Shown here: one piece after another, positions 59,302 through 64,000 of the stretch
Layout: each line of letters starts with the position of its first letter
Numbering within the stretch: the first letter of the stretch is position 1
Assembly (NCBI GenBank): GCA_019931105.1
Contig: JAIOUW010000001.1
Span: forward strand, 992,001-1,056,000
Source of the DNA: Flavobacteriaceae bacterium NBU2977
GTDB lineage: Bacteria > Bacteroidota > Bacteroidia > Flavobacteriales > Flavobacteriaceae
DNA: 64,000 nt
Reading direction: 5' to 3'
Position numbers and translations under genes: made by a program
Notes under the pieces: model-generated
What the model saw: only the letters and a program-made list of their open reading frames with translations
Databases searched by the model: none
What the model was told of the DNA's origin: nothing

Positions 59302-60690
59302 TCAAATACTGAACTTCAATTTCTTCTCGATCGCCATGATCATCGTATTGGCGATATCTTTGCCCGTAGCATTTTCAATACCCTCTAGGCCCGGGGAAGA
59401 ATTAACTTCGAGCAAAAGGGGCCCTTTGTTGGAACGAATTATGTCGACACCGGCCACCGCCAAGTTCAATACCCTTGCGGCCTTTAGTGCCAATTTTTTT
59501 TCCTCGCCCGTTATTTTGATCATCGAAGCGGTACCCCCTTGATGGATGTTCGCCCTGAACTCTCCTTTTTCAGCCTGGCGCTGCATAGATGCAACCACCT
59601 TATTGTTGACGACAAAACAGCGAATGTCCTGACCGTTTGCCTCTTTGATAAATTCTTGCACCAAAATATTGGTATTGACACTTTTAAAAGCATTGATCAC
59701 GCTTTCGGCAGCTTTGTTGGTCTCGGCCAAGACCACACCTTTGCCTTGGGTACTTTCTAAAAGTTTGATTATCAAAGGGGCTCCATTGACCATTCTGATA
59801 AGGTCTTTGGTATCCATGGGTGATTTGGCAAAACCGGTAATAGGAATATGGATATCGTTTTTCGAAAATAGTTGCGATGCGAATAATTTGTCCCTCGATT
59901 GTGATATGGCCTCCGCCGAATTGAGACAATATACGCCTAGATTGTCAAATTGGCGGATCAGCGCACAACCATAAAAAGTGACGGAAGGTTTTATTCTAGG
60001 GATAACCGCATCGAATTCATTCAAAATATTGCCACCTCGATACCTGATTTCCGGTGAGTGAGCATCGAGTTTCATATAGGCCAATTCAACGTTCAGAAAA
60101 ACGATTTCGTGCCCCCTGGCCTCGGCCGCTTCCATAATTCTTTTGTTGCTATACAATTCTGGGTTACTGGCGAGAAGTGCGATTTTAAGTCCTGTTTTTT
60201 CCTTGAAAAAAGGCACGTATTTCTTGTTGATATCATCATCTGAAAATCCTTGAACCTGATAGTTTAAGGCCGGGTTCACGATATACCGTCCGTTGATGGC
60301 TTCCCTTCCCAAGAGCATACGAAATTCCATTGTATCGCGATTGGCCAGGGTCAGCTCGATATCAAAACTGTCTTTACCCAAGGTAACGGGAGTTCTGACC
60401 ACAAGTCGTTCTTCTGAAATGCCCGAAGAGCTTTTGACCATTCGCCTATCGATCAAACGGGCGTCGCAGCCAATGGCAATGCTACGGTTTTCTTGTAAGG
60501 GATTGACCTCGAACTTTACCCATTCTTGCGCACCTTTATTATAAACCTTGATGTTCGATGCCTGAATCGAAGATGTTTTCGCGCCAGAATCTACCCTTGC
60601 CTTTATTGCGGGAATACCCAGTGATTCAAATACACACCATTCCTCGCTCCCGATAATATGGAGGTTGTTCAATTTTATTTCTTTTTTCAA
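59302..60690 (-). CDS. RimK-type ATP-grasp ligase fused to a retropepsin-like RimB domain
   Basis: 462 residues. Residues ~1-145 are a retropepsin-like 'ATP-dependent zinc protease' (RimB) domain with the aspartic motif [16 protein letters not shown] and [16 protein letters not shown]. Residues ~160-462 are a RimK ATP-grasp ligase: [63 protein letters not shown] and [14 protein letters not shown]. RimK adds glutamate tails to ribosomal protein S6, and RimB trims or controls them in bacteria where both are studied. The fusion puts tail addition and removal in one chain. The acceptor here is unknown. Confidence 0.88.
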   Translation of the reverse strand: MKKEIKLNNLHIIGSEEWCVFESLGIPAIKARVDSGAKTSSIQASNIKVYNKGAQEWVKFEVNPLQENRSIAIGCDARLIDRRMVKSSSGISEERLVVRTPVTLGKDSFDIELTLANRDTMEFRMLLGREAINGRYIVNPALNYQVQGFSDDDINKKYVPFFKEKTGLKIALLASNPELYSNKRIMEAAEARGHEIVFLNVELAYMKLDAHSPEIRYRGGNILNEFDAVIPRIKPSVTFYGCALIRQFDNLGVYCLNSAEAISQSRDKLFASQLFSKNDIHIPITGFAKSPMDTKDLIRMVNGAPLIIKLLESTQGKGVVLAETNKAAESVINAFKSVNTNILVQEFIKEANGQDIRCFVVNNKVVASMQRQAEKGEFRANIHQGGTASMIKITGEEKKLALKAARVLNLAVAGVDIIRSNKGPLLLEVNSSPGLEGIENATGKDIANTMIMAIEKKLKFSI

Positions 60691-60744
60691 TATAAAAGGT
60701 AAGTTGGCTTGTTGATAAGAGTGGTGAGAAATAAATATAGTGCC

Positions 60745-61068
60745 CTAGTCTGAATCATTGTCATCGTCCAAATCTTCAGGATTTGGTTCTACTACCGCTT
60801 CTGGATCGTCATCGTCAAAGTCTTCATAATCGTCTTCGTCATAGTTCTCCATAGTATATTCGAGCTTGGCACTGATCTTTACAAGATATTTGGTGTCTTC
60901 GGTCAATACCTCTACCGCCTCGATACGTTCACCCTGGGCATTTTTGAAGGAAATGATGTTGCGATCATCATACCCATCGGGATAACGCTCGACCAAAAGC
61001 TTGAGCACCTCGGGGGTCAATTTCTTAAAATCTACGATAACTCTTTTTAAATGCGCGTGTTTATCCAT
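60745..61068 (-). CDS. Small acidic-tailed protein of unknown function
   Basis: 107 residues. The front half is a small alpha/beta domain (HLKRVIVDFKKLTPEVLKLLVERYPDGYD, then IISFKNAQGERIEAVEVLTEDTKYLVKI). The last ~35 residues are nearly all Asp/Glu (DEDDYEDFDDDDPEA), without known motif. The gene starts 2 bases after the stop of the SpeY-like gene, so it is cotranscribed with the polyamine genes. Its acidic tail may bind polyamines, but that is only a guess. Confidence 0.78.
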   Translation of the reverse strand: MDKHAHLKRVIVDFKKLTPEVLKLLVERYPDGYDDRNIISFKNAQGERIEAVEVLTEDTKYLVKISAKLEYTMENYDEDDYEDFDDDDPEAVVEPNPEDLDDDNDSD

Positions 61069-61070
61069 AA

Positions 61071-62048
61071 TTACAGGTTCAAAAGATAAGCAAAAATTAA
61101 TGGCGCAACAATGGTGGCATCACTTTCTATGATATATTTTGGGGTATCGATATCGAGCTTCCCCCAGGTAATCTTCTCATTGGGCACCGCCCCCGAATAC
61201 GATCCATAACTAGTAGTACTATCGCTGATCTGACAAAAATAGCTCCAAAAAGGTGTATCTGTGCGTTCCATATCTTGATAGAGCATCGGTACGACACATA
61301 TCGGGAAATCACCAGCGATACCGCCACCTATTTGAAAGAAACCTATTCCGTTCTTTGAATTATCGGTATACCAATCGGCCAAAAAGGTCATGTACTCAAT
61401 GCCCGATTTCATGGTACTGGCCTTTAACTCACCTTTCAGAACATAAGAAGCGAAGATATTGCCCATGGTACTATCTTCCCAACCGGGACAAATTATCGGC
61501 AGGTTTTTTTCGGCTGCGGCATACATCCAAGAATCTTTTATATCGATTTCGTAGAATTCTTGCAAGACCCCTGAAAGCAATAATTTGTACATAAATTCAT
61601 GAGGAAAGTAACGCTCGCCATTGGCTTCGGCATCTTTCCAGATTTTTACGATATGGCGTTGTATCCTTCTAAACGCTTCCTCTTCGGGAATACAGGTGTC
61701 GGTTACCCGGTTTAATCCCTTTTCCAATAGGTTCCATTCATCTTGGGGCGTAAGGTCCCTATAGTTGGGCACCCTTTTATAATGCGAATGTGCAACCAGG
61801 TTCATAATGTCTTCCTCAAGGTTTGCTCCGGTGCAGGAGACGATATGAACCTTGTCTTGACGGATTATTTCGGCGAAAATCTTTCCCAATTCGGCCGTAC
61901 TCATGGCCCCGGCCAATGACACCAACATTTTGGCACCGCCATTAAGCTGCGCCTCATAGCCTTTTGCGGCGTCAACAACGGCCGCGGCATTAAAGTGCAG
62001 GTAATATTTCTCGATAAATTTAGAGATCTCCCCCTTCGTACTGGTCAT
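61071..62048 (-). CDS. speY: Deoxyhypusine synthase-like protein (SpeY, probable homospermidine synthase)
   Basis: 325 residues. NAD-binding and active-site motifs of deoxyhypusine synthases are present: LSLAGAMS-like MLVSLAGAMSTAELG, HIVSCTGANLEEDI, FLADWYTDNSKNGIGFFQIGGGIAGDFPI, and YGSYSGAVPNEKITWGKLD. The Lys in ITWGKL corresponds to the catalytic Lys of the eukaryotic EAVSWGKI. Bacteria have no eIF5A, and bacterial members (SpeY) make homospermidine or related polyamines. Its place between agmatinase (29-base overlap) and a small acidic protein gene fits this. Confidence 0.88.
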   Translation of the reverse strand: MTSTKGEISKFIEKYYLHFNAAAVVDAAKGYEAQLNGGAKMLVSLAGAMSTAELGKIFAEIIRQDKVHIVSCTGANLEEDIMNLVAHSHYKRVPNYRDLTPQDEWNLLEKGLNRVTDTCIPEEEAFRRIQRHIVKIWKDAEANGERYFPHEFMYKLLLSGVLQEFYEIDIKDSWMYAAAEKNLPIICPGWEDSTMGNIFASYVLKGELKASTMKSGIEYMTFLADWYTDNSKNGIGFFQIGGGIAGDFPICVVPMLYQDMERTDTPFWSYFCQISDSTTSYGSYSGAVPNEKITWGKLDIDTPKYIIESDATIVAPLIFAYLLNL

Positions 62049-62973
62049 CTTTAAGTTTTAAAATATTGTTATTCGATTTGTATCCTTTTTGATACGTATT
62101 GTCATAATCATCCTTGGCATCTTCGTTCTTGAACTTGTAGCTCAACATCTTATAATACAATTTGGCGGCAAGAAAATCGGATGAGGGGTCGCTGTCATTC
62201 GAACATAGTTCGACGATATCGAATCCTACAACATTTCTTTCTTCAAAGACCTGCTTCAAAAATTCAAGGGTCTCGTACCAAAAAAGTCCACCAGGTTCAG
62301 GTGTTCCGGTAGATGGCATTATCGAAGGATCCAAAGCGTCAAGATCAAAGGTAATCAAGACATTGTTGGTCAAAAGCTCGATGACTTTCTCCATCCAAAA
62401 TTCATCGTTGACCATATCGTGGGCAAAGAATACTTTTTCCTCGTCCATAAAGGTCTTTTCTATTGCATCCATCGAACGAATACCGACCTGCACCAGATTT
62501 GTGGTCTGACTTGCCTCGTGAACGGCACAGGCATGATTGAATTTACTACCATTATATGAGGCCCGCAAATCGGCATGTGCATCAATATGCAATACGGTCA
62601 GATTGTCGAAACATTCGTTGAAGGCGCGAATGGTACCTATCGAAATTGAATGTTCGCCACCAAAAAGGGTAACGAATTTATTGCGCTTGATATATTCTTT
62701 GGAAATCTTATGTACGGCGTTCACCATGGCCTCCGGAGAATCGTTTTCGGTTATGGGATCAGCAAGATATATTCCATGCTCATAGACTTCGCTATCGGTC
62801 TCTATATCGTAGAGTTCCATGTTTTCGGAAGCTCTTAGAAAAGCCTGAGGCCCTTTATCGGCCCCTTTTCCCCAGGTACTCGTTCCATCATAGGGTACGG
62901 GAATCAGCACTACTTTTGCTGTTTCCAATTGTGCATATTCGTCGGGTATACCCGCATAATTCTTCGTGCTCAT
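62020..62973 (-). CDS. speB: Agmatinase
   Basis: 317 residues of the ureohydrolase family. The manganese ligands are in FGGEHSISIG, TVLHIDAHADLRASYNG and VLITFDLDALDPSIMPSTGTPEPGG. VPYDGTSTWGKGADKGPQA is the usual N-terminal motif. It splits agmatine to putrescine and urea, the step after arginine decarboxylase, whose gene lies 24 bases upstream. Its end overlaps the start of the speY gene by 29 bases, so all three polyamine steps are translated from one message. Confidence 0.94.
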   Translation of the reverse strand: MSTKNYAGIPDEYAQLETAKVVLIPVPYDGTSTWGKGADKGPQAFLRASENMELYDIETDSEVYEHGIYLADPITENDSPEAMVNAVHKISKEYIKRNKFVTLFGGEHSISIGTIRAFNECFDNLTVLHIDAHADLRASYNGSKFNHACAVHEASQTTNLVQVGIRSMDAIEKTFMDEEKVFFAHDMVNDEFWMEKVIELLTNNVLITFDLDALDPSIMPSTGTPEPGGLFWYETLEFLKQVFEERNVVGFDIVELCSNDSDPSSDFLAAKLYYKMLSYKFKNEDAKDDYDNTYQKGYKSNNNILKLKDDQYEGGDL

Positions 62974-62997
62974 CTTAAATTTCTTATCTTGTTTTTA

Positions 62998-64000
62998 TCA
63001 TAAAATCAGGGGCTTCTCCTGCCCTGACGATTCCAGGCCCGTTTCCTTTTTATCATAACCCAGAACCCTTAGAAAATCTTCTACTTTTTGCTGAGGACTG
63101 AAAAGGGTGGTTACTATGTTTCCATCAGGATCCTTGTCGATCAATATGTGCTTGGGCTGCGGGATCAGGCAATGCTGCAGGCCACCGTAGCCCCCGATCG
63201 TCTCTTGATATGCCCCTATATTGAAAAAACCGATATATAATGGTTTGTCACGTTTGTACTTGGGCAGGTAAATGGCGTTCATATTTTGCTCACTATTGTA
63301 ATAATCGTCGCTATCGCATGTCAATCCGCCCAACAGCACCCGTTCATATTCATCGTTCCATCGATTGATCGGCAACATGATAAAACGCTTATTGATGGCC
63401 CAGGTATCGGGCAAGGTAGTAATAAACGATGAATCGATCATGTTCCATTTTTCACGGTCATTTTGTTGTTTCTGGTACAGGATCTCATAAATGGCCCCGC
63501 CACTTTCACCGACCGTAAAACTTCCGAACTCGGTAAAAATATTAGGCACAGGTACGTCTGCCTCTTGACAGGCAATATTGATTTGATTGATAATTTCATC
63601 GACCATATACTGATAATCATATTCAAAGGCCAATGAATTCTTAATGGGGAAACCTCCGCCGATGTTCAAACTATTGAGTGTCGGACAAAGCTTTTTCAAT
63701 CGAACATAGACCTTAAGGCACTTTATCAGTTCATTCCAGTAATAGGCATTGTCGCGAATACCGGTATTGATGAAAAAATGGAGCATTTTCAGCTCGACCT
63801 TATCATTGTCCTTTATTTGGTTTTCATAAAACGGAACAATATTCTTGTAACCAATGCCCAACCGTGAGGTGTAGAACTCGAACTTGGGCTCTTCTTCGGA
63901 TGCGATTCGTATGCCTACTTGAAAATCACCTTTGATCGCATCGGAAAGCAAATCGATTTCTTCGTAATTATCAATAATAGGGATGCAATTGCGATGCCCC
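62998..64000 (-). CDS. speA: Biosynthetic arginine decarboxylase (C-terminal part)
   Basis: The frame stays open to the window's right edge (the last in-frame residues read GHRNCIPIIDNYEEID), so the N-terminal half is outside; 334 residues are visible. It is the alanine-racemase-fold, PLP-dependent type: the Gly-rich phosphate-binding segment SLNIGGGFPIKNS, then IFTEFGSFTVGESGGAIYEI, then GLTCDSDDYYNSEQN with the Cys/Asp of the second active-site half, and GAYQETIGGYGGLQHCLIP near the end. It converts arginine to agmatine for agmatinase downstream and leads the polyamine operon visible here. Confidence 0.93.
   Translation of the reverse strand, partial: GHRNCIPIIDNYEEIDLLSDAIKGDFQVGIRIASEEEPKFEFYTSRLGIGYKNIVPFYENQIKDNDKVELKMLHFFINTGIRDNAYYWNELIKCLKVYVRLKKLCPTLNSLNIGGGFPIKNSLAFEYDYQYMVDEIINQINIACQEADVPVPNIFTEFGSFTVGESGGAIYEILYQKQQNDREKWNMIDSSFITTLPDTWAINKRFIMLPINRWNDEYERVLLGGLTCDSDDYYNSEQNMNAIYLPKYKRDKPLYIGFFNIGAYQETIGGYGGLQHCLIPQPKHILIDKDPDGNIVTTLFSPQQKVEDFLRVLGYDKKETGLESSGQEKPLIL

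Noticed and set aside
1-64000. Search for mobile elements, integration sites, CRISPR arrays, toxin-antitoxin or phage-defence operons
   Set aside because: No transposase, integrase, direct-repeat array, Cas gene or toxin-antitoxin pair was seen; the Mrr-like protein lacks a methyltransferase or specificity partner.

Overview
The window looks like the chromosome of a member of Flavobacteriaceae (Bacteroidota). The evidence is a type IX secretion (T9SS) sorting domain at the left edge, promoters of the Bacteroidota type (TAnnTTTG -7 box) with few strong Shine-Dalgarno sequences, the prs-rplY-pth order, a tyrosine ammonia-lyase closely resembling the one I remember from Flavobacterium johnsoniae, and a complete flexirubin (aryl polyene plus dialkylresorcinol) pigment cluster. 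No phage, transposon, insertion sequence or CRISPR array is visible, and no gene-free stretch exceeds about 230 bases.

Region 1 (1-5.5 kb) is housekeeping: the tail of a T9SS cargo protein with a coupled lipoprotein, the pth/rplY/prs operon, a tRNA-Leu(CAA) and a lipoprotein. Region 2 (5.0-12.1 kb, all on the minus strand) is a stress island with Hsp20, two paralogous coiled-coil proteins, a beta-CASP nuclease, an ATP-cone/Mrr-like protein, an eRF1-like small protein and three tandem UspA proteins. Four of its intergenic gaps carry the palindrome TGAY-N4-RTCA, and in each case a TAnnTTTG-like -7 box begins exactly 23 bases further on. This is the layout of a Crp/Fnr-activated promoter, so the island is probably one regulon. 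A fifth gap holds a weaker copy.

Region 3 (14.2-47.1 kb) is the flexirubin cluster. Tyrosine ammonia-lyase and a PaaK-like ligase supply the coumaroyl starter. Two ACPs, three ketosynthases with intact active-site Cys, a chain-length-factor-like KS that has lost all catalytic residues, a half-size KS-like protein, a ketoreductase, a hotdog dehydratase pair (one with and one without the catalytic His) and a third FabZ-like protein build the polyene. DarA and DarB make the dialkylresorcinol. A methyltransferase and a halogenase-like flavoprotein tailor the product. For joining and export there are an LPLAT acyltransferase, a BtrH-type papain-fold protein, an exported C45/AAT-fold lipoprotein, an ABC-2 exporter, LolA-like and LolB-like proteins, and an MMPL exporter fused to an acyltransferase and a degenerate methyltransferase domain. 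Most genes overlap or abut. Probable internal promoters precede the methyltransferase (29.7 kb) and the glycosyltransferase (37.5 kb). A 48-codon remnant of a cupin-like gene lies at 44.0 kb.

Region 4 (47.2-54.8 kb) encodes exported hydrolases (M28 peptidase, M20-type amidohydrolase, a large BNR/VPS10-like beta-propeller protein) and small proteins. Region 5 (54.9-64 kb) holds a CBS-domain protein, an SDR epimerase, an SDR-type threonine dehydrogenase, a RimB-like/RimK fusion, and a polyamine operon (arginine decarboxylase, agmatinase, deoxyhypusine-synthase-like SpeY) that runs off the right edge.
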